Notes: a model not told the origin generated them from the letters alone. Numbered from the stretch's first letter, positions 22,038-34,123 are shown. The stretch: 64,000 bases of DNA from Siderastrea radians (GCA_964017195.1 OZ024890.1:48385093-48449092); one strand, 5' to 3'. A program made the numbers and translations.

Positions 22038-23339
22038 CTGATAACCTCAACCAGTATCGGTCTTAAAATATGTTAGCAAATTTAAGACTACATGTCTACA
22101 AAGAGACCTCACAGAAGCTACTTTTAAAGAGCAATTTAAAAACATATATAAAAAAGATTTTTTACTCTCCAAAAAACTTCTACTAAGATTTACATATGTT
22201 GATGTTACCTCTGTCAAAGGGTAACGTGTCAACGGTAAACCGTTGTCACTGTAAAGGAAGATCACAGTGAGACTCTCAATTTAATCACACAATGGTTGAC
22301 CGTTGTAAAAAGGTTAAAATACACTATCTCATTTCTAAAGTGACTGGCAAATAGTTAGAAGGGATTTTGAGCTACATTTACGCTTACTTTTTATTGTCAT
22401 AACAGGCCAGAGTACTCCAAAATAAAAGAAAAAACAGTGGTTTACCGTGCGTTGATCGGTGGTGGTTTATCGTCTGTCGAATCATTAACAGATATAATTG
22501 CGCAATTGGTTTAAACAGTAACGCGATATATCTCTGCTACTAACTACTTTTCATTGTCATTTAGAATGAACTTCGCAAAACATCTTGGACACCGAGGAAC
22601 GTTCAGGGCTTTGCTCCTTTTCAGGAATCTGCGAAAAGAAACTAGAAATGCAGCAACGAACTCTCATCATCTCGGTTTCCTTCTCGTCAATACACTCACC
22701 CTTAATAAATATCAACTCATGCTTACTAGTGCAAAAAATAGCGGGGTATCTGCACAAAATACAATGTCTTTAGGAAAATGGCTCTTGGAACTTTGCATTT
22801 TAACGCTCCAGTTTAATACACAGTATGTGCCTACGTCGTCAAAACCTTACGAAAAAAGAATGACACCGAACTCAAGGTATTGCAAAATACTGATCAATAT
22901 ATATTGTTCCCGTTGTTTTGATTGTTTTTGTCATCTCCATATTTTGAAAACTCAAGAGAAAAAAATCTATTTTGGGCTCTATTAAGACACTTTCTTTCTT
23001 TTTTACTTTATTACGACATTCACGTTGTATTGATGTGTAGGCTCTGTAATTCAGGTGCTAATGAATCTTGTGGGGCTTATGATAATCGTTGAACTTTGGA
23101 GTGATCTCGTTTGGAGACGACCATTAAGAAAATTTTGTCAAAAGTTATCTTAACTCCTTTATTACATGTTTCTAACGAGTATAACTGGCAATTTATAAAG
23201 ACACGATGATGTATAAACTACAATTATCGAGCCATGAACTCAACCCTGTCACACACTATCACCTTGCAATTCACTCGCAAATTTTCTAAGTCTGATTTTA
23301 CGCCCACTAGACATGCGCAAAAAATTCCCGCCACTCGAG

Positions 23340-23486
23340 ACAACCGCGGCCACAATTCCTTGAAACACCCCGCTCCCCCATTCAATGTTGACGAAAGTAA
23401 AACATTTTGGTGTCAGAAACAACATTGAAAAGGGGAAGGGGGAGCTCACTTGCATAACCTGTTTCAAGGTTTGTGGCCGGGATTGT
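23340..23486. repeat. 147-bp terminal repeat X, copy 2 (internal)
   Basis: Internal copy shared by units 1 and 2; the preceding base run ACTCGAG is the end of Y. Confidence 0.8.
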
Positions 23487-23822
23487 GTGATGCACAACAG
23501 GGTGTCTGGATAATGTTATCAGATGTTTTGACATTACAACAACTGAAGTACTAGCGTTGAGATGGGTCAGTTGATTTTTCATGTCCAGTAATGTTTCCAA
23601 AATACGCAACACGTTATGTTGGTGGAAATAATATAAAAATAAACACTCTGTTGTACATATCGGTTAAGAAACAGAGTTTTACGGAGAACACGAAACTAAC
23701 AAAAATGGTTTATTCGAGGGAAACCACATCAGAAGAAAGAGCTTTAATACCTATTTCGTCTTCTTAACGGAAATTATCTCTTCGAGAAATCGCGAGGAAA
23801 ACACATCGATCACCTGCAACCA

Positions 23823-24089
23823 TAATGAAAGTTCTAAGGGATGTTCAGCGTCGTTCTTTTCATTGCTCCGAAGACGAGAATACGTCTTTGAGACGAGGCC
23901 GACAGCTGAGACTTATTATCAGGACCGTACAGGGCCAATTTTACTGCTAGGCGCATTATGAAAGAGATGAACATTTCAGAAACGGATGTCTTTCTTCGCA
24001 CTATTCGTCGCTTTATTAATAGCGAAGGTGTTGGGCATCTTCAGGCCCGTAAAAAGGGCTTCCTTATTGTCAGTGAAACGATGCGTTAA
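23823..24089 (+). pseudogene. Tc1/mariner-like HTH fragment, unit 2
   Basis: Same sequence as 21771-22037 displaced by 2052 bp, including the same stops. Confidence 0.5.
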
Positions 24090-25391
24090 CTGATAACCTC
24101 AACCAGTATCGGTCTTAAAATATGTTAGCAAATTTAAGACTACATGTCTACAAAGAGACCTCACAGAAGCTACTTTTAAAGAGCAATTTAAAAACATATA
24201 TAAAAAAGATTTTTTACTCTCCAAAAAACTTCTACTAAGATTTACATATGTTGATGTTACCTCTGTCAAAGGGTAACGTGTCAACGGTAAACCGTTGTCA
24301 CTGTAAAGGAAGATCACAGTGAGACTCTCAATTTAATCACACAATGGTTGACCGTTGTAAAAAGGTTAAAATACACTATCTCATTTCTAAAGTGACTGGC
24401 AAATAGTTAGAAGGGATTTTGAGCTACATTTACGCTTACTTTTTATTGTCATAACAGGCCAGAGTACTCCAAAATAAAAGAAAAAACAGTGGTTTACCGT
24501 GCGTTGATCGGTGGTGGTTTATCGTCTGTCGAATCATTAACAGATATAATTGCGCAATTGGTTTAAACAGTAACGCGATATATCTCTGCTACTAACTACT
24601 TTTCATTGTCATTTAGAATGAACTTCGCAAAACATCTTGGACACCGAGGAACGTTCAGGGCTTTGCTCCTTTTCAGGAATCTGCGAAAAGAAACTAGAAA
24701 TGCAGCAACGAACTCTCATCATCTCGGTTTCCTTCTCGTCAATACACTCACCCTTAATAAATATCAACTCATGCTTACTAGTGCAAAAAATAGCGGGGTA
24801 TCTGCACAAAATACAATGTCTTTAGGAAAATGGCTCTTGGAACTTTGCATTTTAACGCTCCAGTTTAATACACAGTATGTGCCTACGTCGTCAAAACCTT
24901 ACGAAAAAAGAATGACACCGAACTCAAGGTATTGCAAAATACTGATCAATATATATTGTTCCCGTTGTTTTGATTGTTTTTGTCATCTCCATATTTTGAA
25001 AACTCAAGAGAAAAAAATCTATTTTGGGCTCTATTAAGACACTTTCTTTCTTTTTTACTTTATTACGACATTCACGTTGTATTGATGTGTAGGCTCTGTA
25101 ATTCAGGTGCTAATGAATCTTGTGGGGCTTATGATAATCGTTGAACTTTGGAGTGATCTCGTTTGGAGACGACCATTAAGAAAATTTTGTCAAAAGTTAT
25201 CTTAACTCCTTTATTACATGTTTCTAACGAGTATAACTGGCAATTTATAAAGACACGATGATGTATAAACTACAATTATCGAGCCATGAACTCAACCCTG
25301 TCACACACTATCACCTTGCAATTCACTCGCAAATTTTCTAAGTCTGATTTTACGCCCACTAGACATGCGCAAAAAATTCCCGCCACTCGAG

Positions 25392-25538
25392 ACAACCGCG
25401 GCCACAATTCCTTGAAACACCCCGCTCCCCCATTCAATGTTGACGAAAGTAAAACATTTTGGTGTCAGAAACAACATTGAAAAGGGGAAGGGGGAGCTCA
25501 CTTGCATAACCTGTTTCAAGGTTTGTGGCCGGGATTGT
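25392..25538. repeat. 147-bp terminal repeat X, copy 3 (right end)
   Basis: Ends at GGGATTGT, after which the sequence departs from the tandem unit and AGCT target duplication begins. Confidence 0.8.
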
Positions 25539-25542
25539 AGCT

Positions 25543-26477
25543 CTTGTGACTTCACCTAAGAAGAATTATCCATAAAACTGTGTCTCGGCGACTTTCACGT
25601 TACCCACTATCTTGTCTGACCGAGATCTCCAAATCTGTGCCCAATGACTCACTTTGGACAGCTTATCCATTTTGATTTTCTTGCAGGATATTCCCTTTTA
25701 CGGTACGAAGGGCGAAGGCATCTGGAATACGTTGCATTGATCAGCAGACTTCTGAGGTTGCCTTCTTTGGTTTGGGTGCTCTTTGGCATCTTTTACTTTT
25801 ACTTTCCCTTTTGATAGGTGGTTCACATTGATTGACATTGAATATTGTTTCTTAACTGTCTCCGACTGCCTGGCTTTTGTAACAGCTGTTTCTAATGTGA
25901 GCTGTGAATGTAGTTGTAGTTGCTCAGAAAGCTTCCTGTCTCTGAGGCCAAGCACGATTCTTACTCGGATGAGATCGTCCTTTAGAGTACCCAATTCGCA
26001 ATATTCAGCTAGACAATAAAAATCTGTGATGAAGCTATCCATGCCCGTCTTCATTTTGGGTTCTAAGATTTAGTTTGGCTCTTTCAAATATAACGTTTCT
26101 CTTCACTACAAAATGACCTTCGAACCTTTCTTTTACCACGTGATACTGCTTCGCCTTTGTGCTGGTACGCCCAGATGAGATGACAATGTCATCGGACTCT
26201 TCGCCTATAGAATCAATGAGGGTGTTTACCTGATTTTCATCGTCCTATTGATCAAGCCCAGTCGCTTTGCGAAATTTCCGAAGCGTCTAATTCTACGGGG
26301 CCATTCTTCAGGTTTAAAGCTATTTTTCCGGTCGAGGAACTTGATAATTAGTCACACATACATGTTGAACTGGTTGCGGTATGATCACAGCTGACTGAAG
26401 CTGTGCAGCTTGTGCTGAATAAACGTGGGCAACCGTTTCGATCGGCTCTTCAAATTGAGATTGTCCAGCTGGAATTC
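25543..26477 (-). pseudogene. Ty3/gypsy gag remnant
   Basis: The minus-strand reading runs from about 26470 (QFEEPIETV) through DQ-DDENQVNTLIDSIGEESDDI (near 26180-26260) and FVVKRNVIFERAKLN (near 26075-26115) to an intact stretch MDSFITDFYCLAEYCELGTL, DDLIRVRIVLGLRD and KLSEQLQL (25870-26045). These are signature blocks of the retrotransposon gag capsid family. The tail toward 25543 is a basic linker where a zinc knuckle would be expected, but I do not see one intact. Frames shift near 26055 and several stops exist. The 5' end is cut by a Penelope-like fragment at 26478. Confidence 0.8.
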
Positions 26478-26628
26478 CGGAAAGGCCACAGATCGTCATG
26501 GGTTGGCTAGAATGAATAGGGAGATTGAAATGTCGGGCGACTGGTTTCGATGCGTCCTTGTCATTTCTTTTAAAGTTTCTTAGGTGTTCGCAGAAGCGGT
26601 CGTCTAGTCTCCTCCCTTCCACGAACAC
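26478..26628 (-). pseudogene. Penelope-like GIY-YIG endonuclease fragment (minus)
   Basis: Encodes GRRLDDRFCEHLRNF and NDKDASKPVARHFNLPIHSS, the conserved central part of the GIY-YIG nuclease at the C-terminus of Penelope-like retroelements (R-x-x-x-R-x-x-E-H-L context). It forms an inverted repeat with the next feature, head to head at 26628/26629, and abuts gypsy gag on its other side. Confidence 0.7.
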
Positions 26629-26841
26629 CTACGAGACGTTGAAATAAATGACAAGGACGCATCCAAGCCAGTCGCCCGACTTTTCAATTTCCCTAATCAT
26701 TCTAACCAACACATGACAATCTGTCGCCTTTTCCTACACCATGGTAACACGGAAGACCGTAAAAATCATGAACAAAAATTCATTTTACAAATCTGCAGAC
26801 TTAATCCCAACGGTATCAACAAACGCTCTTCATTCAACTGA
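26629..26841 (+). pseudogene. Penelope-like GIY-YIG endonuclease C-terminus (plus)
   Basis: Reads LRDVEINDKDASKPVARLFN with FPNHSNQHMTICRLFLHHG and ends EQKFILQICRLNPNGINKRS before a TGA at 26839-26841. It is the C-terminal end of the same nuclease as the minus-strand neighbour, about 75-80% alike where they overlap. The reverse transcriptase part is absent. Confidence 0.7.
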
Positions 26842-26934
26842 TTTATTCTTGTTTTTCTCGTTGCCATGTTCCTACCAATAGCTTAGCTCCACCACTCTCT
26901 ATATATAAACCAAGTGCAAACCACAATTCCTTGA

Positions 26935-26975
26935 TTCGCTCTGACGAAGAACTAACACTCGAAACGTCAGCTTTT
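26935..26975 (+). ncRNA. Hammerhead-like ribozyme motif in Penelope-like 3' region
   Basis: CTGACGA at 26941-26947 and GAAA at 26961-26964 match the hammerhead core order, followed by CGTC at a plausible cleavage position. GCT before the core and AGC after GTC can pair as a short stem I. Stem II looks eroded in this copy. Hammerhead motifs in Penelope-like terminal repeats are established; here the position just after a Penelope-like C-terminus supports the call. Activity is doubtful. Confidence 0.45.
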
Positions 26976-27214
26976 AACCACTTTACGGTGGCCAATCTAC
27001 CTTATCAACTCAGTTGATAAATCCAAAGTTTTGTATTTCACTTCCCCACCGACGCAGCACCACAGTTCCTTTAAATACCACCCCCCTCGTTAGCTATACA
27101 CTGTCTATGCAATGATAAATAAAACGAAAACCAGCATTTTTTCATTGAAATTACAGACAAAATAGTCGCAGTTTGTTGTGAGTGAAGATTATTAAATGAT
27201 CAGCTTGCAATGGA

Positions 27215-27965
27215 CCACAATGTCCTGCCAGCATAAGAGAGATGTTAGCTCTTGAGTCTTACAAGCACAAAAAGGGGAGCAACGAAGATACGAAAATGTG
27301 GACTGGCATAGCTCAATATATGAAGAATTGCCAGCAGATAAGGGTCAAGCAGAGTCTTTCAAGGAGAGCTTGTCGCGAGAGATGTGACCTCCTTCTGCCC
27401 AAGTACAAAGAGAAAGAAAGAGAGTAGATACGTGCCGTGCTGATTACGGAGAGAGAAAACGCTGACAAGTTAACACGAGGATGCTAGTAGAAAGAACAGG
27501 AGCAAGCTACTACCGAGGAAACTATGAAACTATGCAAAGACATATAATGGAAAGGTTGGGACAGACACACAAAAACCAGAAAAGGGAAGGAGATGTGAGG
27601 AAGAAAAAGAGGAAGAGGAGGAGTGCTAGTGATGCTGTGGAGTTCCTAAAAGGAAACTTTGAAAGAGAAGAAGCACTCTATGAGAAGGAAAGTGAGGTAA
27701 ACTAGAAAGAACAGCAAGAGAAAAATAGCCAGTTTGAGATTATGTCCAATCAGCAGAAAATCCTGCTACATACAATGCAACAGCAACGAGCACAGTAGCA
27801 ACAGTATAGCCAGAGTCTGGCCTAACAATGCAAGACGAAGCAATAATGTGCCTGCTGTAGAAAGTGCTGTAAAGGGACTGCCCGTAGTTATTGCTGAGGC
27901 TGTCATGTTATCGTTTTGTTTTCAAAATTGTGGCAGTTTATTTAGTTTCCATATGTACAACTCGG
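27215..27965 (+). pseudogene. Broken SANT/Myb-like multicopy protein
   Basis: Frames piece together to a basic helical module (LALESYKHKKGSNEDTKMWT, then ACRERCDLLLPKYKEKERE), then a Lys/Arg-rich tract (KKKRKRRSASDAVEFLKGN) and an acidic/charged helix. Tandem helices with spaced Trp/Tyr and R-x-x-R-x-x-L-L-x-x-[FY]-K resemble SANT/Myb-like DNA-binding proteins that are repeated in cnidarian genomes and often transposon-associated. Stops at 27426 and after 27480, and shifts near 27540 and 27700, break it. Family assignment is inference. Confidence 0.4.
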
Positions 27966-29029
27966 CTTAAACATTTTCTTTCAATCAGTTATTAAAAGTA
28001 TAAATACGTTTTTCGCTAAACAATTTCCCAATTAATACAGTTTTATTGAGTAGGAACCCATTTCGCGTGCCTGGCATGCAACTTTAAAACAATACTGCGA
28101 AAGTGGCAAGAAAAGAAGTGTGTTTGTAGGTAGTTATACATACATACTATCAACAAATTTGTGAAAAAAAGCCACAATAATAGAACAATTATTGAACTAT
28201 AGCTTGTTTGGTCCGTGTTATAAAAAATGATATTGCTTTCATTTTCTTAGCCAATTTATACGCAAGTTAATGTAATAACCATTTTCTTTAATCTTGGTAG
28301 AGGGATAATAAAACCGTCCACTTCCGCTCGTTGGCAACTTCCTACAAGTAGTCCTCTCTTATAGTATGATTTGGCTCGGCCAATCAGGTACCGCGTTTTC
28401 ATGTGCACTACAGATTCTCAAATCGCATGCTCTTCGTTAAATCGAGGTTCCACTGTAAGATACTTGGTACGCTCGACATTGTGCGCGTTAAATTTAGTAC
28501 CTGTCTGCAAAAAGAAACAGCTGAACCCTCTATGGTTGTTGAGGGTCTCAAAAAGGAACAAACCAAGACCAAAACTGTACCAATTGTTTTAGTTCTGAAA
28601 AGATGAGTTTCGTAAGAATTAATTTCTTTGTATGGTCGTAGTCAGTGGGCATCTGGTAAATAATAAACGTTTTTAATGTCTTTTGCTCTTACTGGTATTT
28701 AATAACGGTTAAAATTTGAGTCAGTTTTAGTTAACGTCGTACAAAAGAAAATAATATATATGTAAAGGCCATGCGTGCGAATGAATTAATAGCTATTTAA
28801 GTTTCAGAGTATTCGTGTGTGCATTCTTACTTGTCAGCAGAATGAACTTTAAACAGTTTGCAGTTTAAACAAACATAGCTAGTTAGTCTTTAAACTTACC
28901 CTTTAATCCTTAAAATGGAAATTCTTTGTAAATCTAAACCAGCCAAGAATTATCTACCAAGGCAAGACACGAAAAACTATAAATAAACGCTAGAGCTTGT
29001 TTTACCGCCTGTAACTCAACGGGACACCT
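27966..29029. other. Noncoding stretch, nothing recognised
   Basis: AT-rich. Short frames at 28371-28606 are unrecognised. No similarity to the neighbouring array was noticed before about 29030. Confidence 0.4.
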
Positions 29030-29472
29030 TGAGTTAACTTCCCCACCGAGAACCTAATTCCCTTGTTCAACGGGACATCTGACTTTCTCCTGTTATGCAA
29101 ACCATTGTTTACTTATTACTTATTTTGTTTATTTATTTCAAATGTCTTTCCCGTGAAGACTGTCTTTAACCTGTTTGAAGATACAAATATGGCTTTGCAA
29201 GTTTTTTTGTTGAACAAAGTTTCGGTCGTATATATTATGTGTAATAGCACAATGATCCAAATTATTTTCCTAAGGGAAGTTCTACATTAAAAAAAGTTTC
29301 TATCATTTACGTCTAATGAAAGTTTGAAAGTTTTCGTTTCGATAATACTTTGAGGATAATGACACGGGTTTAAATTTTGGGCTCTAAATTCTAAATTCGA
29401 CGTTCTTGTGTGAAAAAGTTGAATGTTCCTATTATCAATAAAAACTCTTCAGTAAATAGCCCTTTCCACAGT

Positions 29473-30795
29473 CTGGGGCGTTCCCAGACAGTTTTTGGGA
29501 GTACGCATAAAGTCAGGCTGATACTTAGCCGAAGGGAGACAAACATAGCTACACATTTGATTACAGTCAGAAATACAATTTGTTATTTCAGTTGTATTCT
29601 CGTTCTCGCATATTAACTTCAGCTAATTACGCTAATTCCAGCAGTGTTCGGATATCTTTTCTAATACAATTGCAAGCACAACAGTCTACAGTTTTGCATG
29701 AAATATATTAGTAAACGTTAGGCACTTAAATGTTACTTCTGATTGGACTATGAAATCATGTATTATCTTGTAATGTCTGGGCGTGGATGCAAGAACTCAC
29801 TACTTTGAAGACTCTAGCACTGTGATAAAGACATTATTCTGATGTTTGGTCTACAACAGTCTTTTCCGTAACGCAATAGTACTTATTTCCTAGGTAAATG
29901 AAAATTAATTCGAGACAATTGGACATACGAAAACTACAATTTAAAAGCTAACCTACTATTCCCAGCGCAAAATTCTCGCACTACACTTTCGGTGTCAATC
30001 GGAGTGTCTCTATAGGCCTGCGTAAGCACCAGAGAAGAGAGCCGTTTAGTTCTGATCGCTTGAGCTCCCGCGTGTAGGCTTTCAAGACCCTGCGCAAGGT
30101 GCTAAACTGGGGGGCCACTCTGTCGTAACCGTAGACTCAGGCATTTTAAGAAGAATACTGAGAGCTATTGTTGCATTTGGGTACAAAATAATCCCCCGGC
30201 GGATTAATAGTCAAGAAACAGGTAAAAGATGAAAGTGAAAAGCATGGATAAGAGATCAGCTGTCAGTTTTGTAGCGTTTGAAACGGGCACCGAACGCCTC
30301 CTTCTTGTATAGTTTGCGTCTGCTGTAAGGTTTCATTGTGTTTTGTTGCTGAAGATTTTTCTGGAGATACTAGTAACTGTTGGTGCAGATACAGTTGTTG
30401 CAGTTATCCCAATAGCGGAAATTTTTGTGATTTTGAATTCCTAATCGCTACCTAATGACTCAGTTTTCACTAACAACAAGTCTACAACTGACTAAAATCC
30501 ATTGCAAAGAAAATAAGTACTGGAATACATTTCCAAGAAAATAAGTCGCGCTTTTAATGGTTTCTTGGGACTGGAAGAGAGAATACAACACGCACAGACG
30601 CACTCTTCCGCAACTATGTTGAAGAAAATGCCAATATTGAAATTGCACAGCTTTTACCTTATCGCCTTTTCTACATGAGTTCTTAATTTTCTTTTCTTCT
30701 GTATTATAAACCATGAAGTAAAGGAATATCACATTAAGGTCGGGAAATTCTGGTACGCACTTGCGTATTTCGCGTAAAGGCAGGAACGCCCCTGT
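29473..30795. mobile_element. 1.3-kb TIR element inside copy D
   Basis: Copies A and B read CCACAGTTAACTTT continuously; in D this is opened after CCACAGT and resumes at CAGTTAAC. The ends are CTGGGGCGTTCC and GGAACGCCCCTG(T), roughly inverted, with CAGT on both sides (29469-29472, 30796-30799). Ends of the CAGGGGCG type recall hAT elements, but those make 8-bp duplications, so the class is left open. No transposase seen. Confidence 0.6.
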
Positions 30796-31024
30796 CAGTT
30801 AACTTTTCTCCTTTCCATTGCAATGTATTTGAACATGGAAAGTTTGAGGCAACCTCAGGCAGAAACTCCAAAATTGCCGGAAATTACCTCACATCCACGT
30901 TCAAATACATTGTAATGCAAATGAGAAAAGTTAACTATGGAAAGGGCTTTCTTTGCCAAAAACAAATGGAACCAATGTATTTTTTTTAATCCGGACCGAC
31001 CAAGATAGTTTGACGACATCTTCA

Positions 31025-31029
31025 ATAAC

Positions 31030-31063
<34 letters not shown>

Positions 31064-31673
31064 GTAATATTTATTACTTAATATTACGCAAATTAACATA
31101 CATACATGATCAAATGCGCATTACAAATATAACGAAAAGGAAATTATATGTTTCTGTCATTAAAATTAATTAAAAGAGAGTAAACTTTATGTACACCTAA
31201 ATAGAGTTAAAATTATATGCAAGTCTAAAATAGTGAGTCTTTAACTGTCCCTTAAAAATACTCTAATTGTCCTGCATTCTAATGTCCTCTGGTAAAATGT
31301 TCCAGATTTTGGGTGCTGCTGTTTTAAAAGCCCTGTCTCTTAGTGTCTTCTTTGATCGTGCACTATAGTCCTCTAGTAACATACCCCCCTCCGATCTAAG
31401 ATTATATCTGGATGTCCTCTTTAAACTTTGACTAGTCCCCTAAGGTATTCAGGCGCATTGCCATAGATACACTTATGAGCAAGCATTGCTGTCTTAAAAA
31501 TGACCCTAAACCGTACTGGGAGCCAATGTAGCTTAAAAAGTGTAGGAGTAATGCGATCATACTTTGCAACATTGCTAACAAGGCGAGCTGCTGCATTTTG
31601 TAAACGGTGTAGCCTACGTAGCTGGACGGCTGGAACACCAACCAAGAGGCTATTGCAGTAATCTATCCGTGAG
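31025..31673 (-). mobile_element. 5'-truncated LINE 3' end inside copy D
   Basis: On the minus strand it reads LVGVPAVQLRRLHRLQNAAA, RITPTLFKLHWLPVRFRV and AMLAHKCIYGNAPEYLRGLV, then after a stop RYNLRS-like and APKIWNILPEDIR residues. This is the conserved C-terminus of CR1/L2/Rex-type LINEs. It ends in (ATT)n on the minus strand (31025-31062). Copies A and B lack it at the equivalent position. 5' truncation is typical of target-primed insertion. Confidence 0.8.
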
Positions 31674-34123
31674 AGCGTAGGTCTGATTGAGTGGATAGAT
31701 CACTCTCGCTTCTACACTGTTTCGCATTTGTGAAATCTCGTGTTAGTTTTTCGATGCTTTTCTAGCATAAAAGAGTATTTCCTTAAAATTATTGTTATGC
31801 TCGAAACTGTGAGCGTGAGTTCTATAGCTGTCGCGGAAAAGAAAGAGATGAGTCCTCCATATCTCTTGAAGTTGACAAAACTGTTTTCACAATATCACCG
31901 GATAGAAGATGATTAACACCGGCTTATTTGGCACGAGAGATGAACAAGTACATGTTGATAATATCTCAAACATAAAACAATAAACAACTACTAGGCGAGG
32001 TTTTTTTTGCGCATAAACACGTTAGTTTGCCAAAATATAAAAGGAAAAGCCTGATGTAATTATAATAATTAGAGCCTTCAAAGTTAGTTGCTTTTCTTTT
32101 CATCACATGTGCTTAGCATTAGTTTCGACATTTGTTTATGCTGGAAACCAATGAATTGAAAGTTTTATTGAGTACTTAATCGTGCTAAATAGCACTTGCT
32201 TACCTACAAGCAATGCGTTACATCATGTGCGTTTCTGATCATATTGTTTAAGCTAATGTTATCTTTGGGCGCACACTCAAATGGCACTTCAGATCGCCGC
32301 TAAAATCTACTCCAAATTTGTGAGATTTTACTCTATTGCAATGACATTTTGAAAAATATAACAAAAAAGTTTATCTTAAATATGATGAAAGTAATTGATT
32401 TTCACAGCTTCTGTTTCAAAATCATCCAAAACAAATCAACAAAGTTTTGAGAAGTTGAAAAATTGTTACTTGTTTGATTTTCAATCATTCGACATAGAAC
32501 TAACCGACTACCTTGAGTGCTAAGATTTGAAGTCTCCGATCGCTTCGGCTTCTACCCAAACATCAGCCTCCAAACTAGCGTGTACTGGATCAGTATAAGA
32601 AACACATTTATGGGGCAGTTGAGACAGACAGACGAGTAGAACATTTATTATGGCACAGTTAAGAAATGGGTCGTTTGGTCGGTATTAGCGGAGCCTGTGG
32701 GCAAAGCCCGCCAGCGGAGCTCCATTGATAAGCAAATTTGGTATCCTATCGATCCGAGAAATTTTGGTTGTGACGTAATAGTCACGTGACCGTCCGTCCG
32801 TACTTACGTCCGTCGGCACAGACTCTGCGGAAGGGGAGAGGAGTCCCAAGACAACCCGACGGGGGAGTAGGGAATGCCATCTTTTCTTGGCGGGAAATCG
32901 CGCGGTGATTTTGGGCAACCGGCTTTTTTTTCTTGGCGGGAAATCGCATGACCATCGTCGCTTTTGAAAAAGAGGTTTCTTTAAAGGCTTAAGCTTCTTT
33001 AGCAAAACGATTGTACGAGAGTACTCAGTGAAGTTTTATACTCGACAAAAAAACATGTAATATCTATAAATGGACAGAAAAAGTTCAAAAGAATACTGGT
33101 AGAAGGCGAAAAGTTCAAGTTACAAAAGCTGCCTTCGAAGGACTTCTTTGCTTTGTTTTCTTCACGGCGGAGAGCTTGCCCTGTTTGAAACATAACCGAG
33201 TAAATGAAGTTTTTAAAAGGGCTAAGGTACATGATTTTGATTATTACGGTAAAAAAAATTACGTTTTGAAATGGGAATTTAATCTACGTCATTAGAAATG
33301 TGTCATTTACTTTTGGCTTTCTAAAAGCGCTCACATTTCAAACAACGTGCAGCCGCAAAACTTATGCTATAGAGGGATAAGCATGTTTCAGGGTGTTTGT
33401 TTGTTTTCAATCTCGATGGTCTCAAGTTAGAGAACGAAATATAAGGGTTACTTATAAGTAACTATAAGCGAAGCAGTTTTGAGTTTGAAGCTATTTTATC
33501 CGGTAATTAAAGAGTGCCCCTCAAAGCGCTCGAATTTTTTTCTAGGCTGCTATAAAAGCCTACGCGACATTTCTTTGATAAGTTTATTACAAGTGCTTCG
33601 AAGCTCCCCAGATCCTTTCTTTCGGATAATCCCAGTAAAATGCCAGTGTAATGCCAGTATAAATTTTTGACCACAATAATAGTGGCAGTTCATGTCATTT
33701 GTTAACATCCGAACGCGATGAAGATAACCCATTTAAATTTTGTTGTTGTAAATGTCTAAATGAGCGCCGTTTCAAGTTCATTCAAGCGAACAGACAATAA
33801 TCCAAGGAGATTTAACAAGCCTTGACAGTTAGTGACAGGATATGAAAACATTGCAAACACCAAGGAAGACGGCTCGTGAGTAAAATATGTGTTCAGTTTG
33901 ATGCCCGAAAAAAAAAATAATCAAGCTGTGCTCAGCCTCTAAAATGACCTTTCGAGCTTGGTTTTACAGAACTGGGGGCCGTTTCTCGAAACTCCCGATA
34001 ACTTTCCGGGCCCGAAAACTATTTTAGGTGTGCAATATGCTCCGATAGCTATACAATTTTTATTGATTTTGAAAGCTAAATTTTAATCTTTATAATTTCG
34101 TGAAGCACATTGCTACGGTGGCC

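Larger units (their letters stand above)
21288..25538. mobile_element. Tandem 2052-bp unit with 147-bp terminal repeats, AGCT duplication
   Basis: Arrangement X-Y-X-Y-X, with X 147 bp and Y 1905 bp. Unit 1 is 21288-23339, unit 2 is 23340-25391, final X is 25392-25538. The whole is flanked by AGCT at 21284-21287 and 25539-25542 and interrupts the gypsy gag/protease junction. The two units keep an exact 2052-bp offset throughout and encode identical open frames on both strands, so they look identical at the sites compared. X starts ACAACCGCGGCCACAA and ends TTGTGGCCGGGATTGT, so each X also has inverted ends. The structure resembles an element with terminal direct repeats duplicated by recombination between them; a Tc1-like helix-turn-helix fragment is the only recognisable protein. 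Superfamily unknown. Confidence 0.75.
29030..32687 (+). repeat. 3.1-kb array unit, copy D (partial, with insertions)
   Basis: Aligns with the second half of units A and B: matches begin near 29030 (TTGTTCAA..TTTCCCGT.A..ACTGTCTTTAA) and become close over 31680-32687, for example CTATTGCAATGACATTTT and TTATGGCACAGTTAAGAAA. It is more diverged than A against B and carries two insertions (29473-30795 and 31025-31673). It ends at GGTATTA, where the TATTA-flanked element begins. Confidence 0.75.

Noticed and set aside
22554..22985. 143-codon frame repeated at 24606-25037 as a conserved gene
   Set aside because: Identity only reflects duplication of the 2052-bp unit; no domain features and antisense frames are equally preserved.
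31021..31065. (TAA)n run as a CRISPR-like or satellite array
   Set aside because: Simple microsatellite forming the 3' tail of a truncated LINE.
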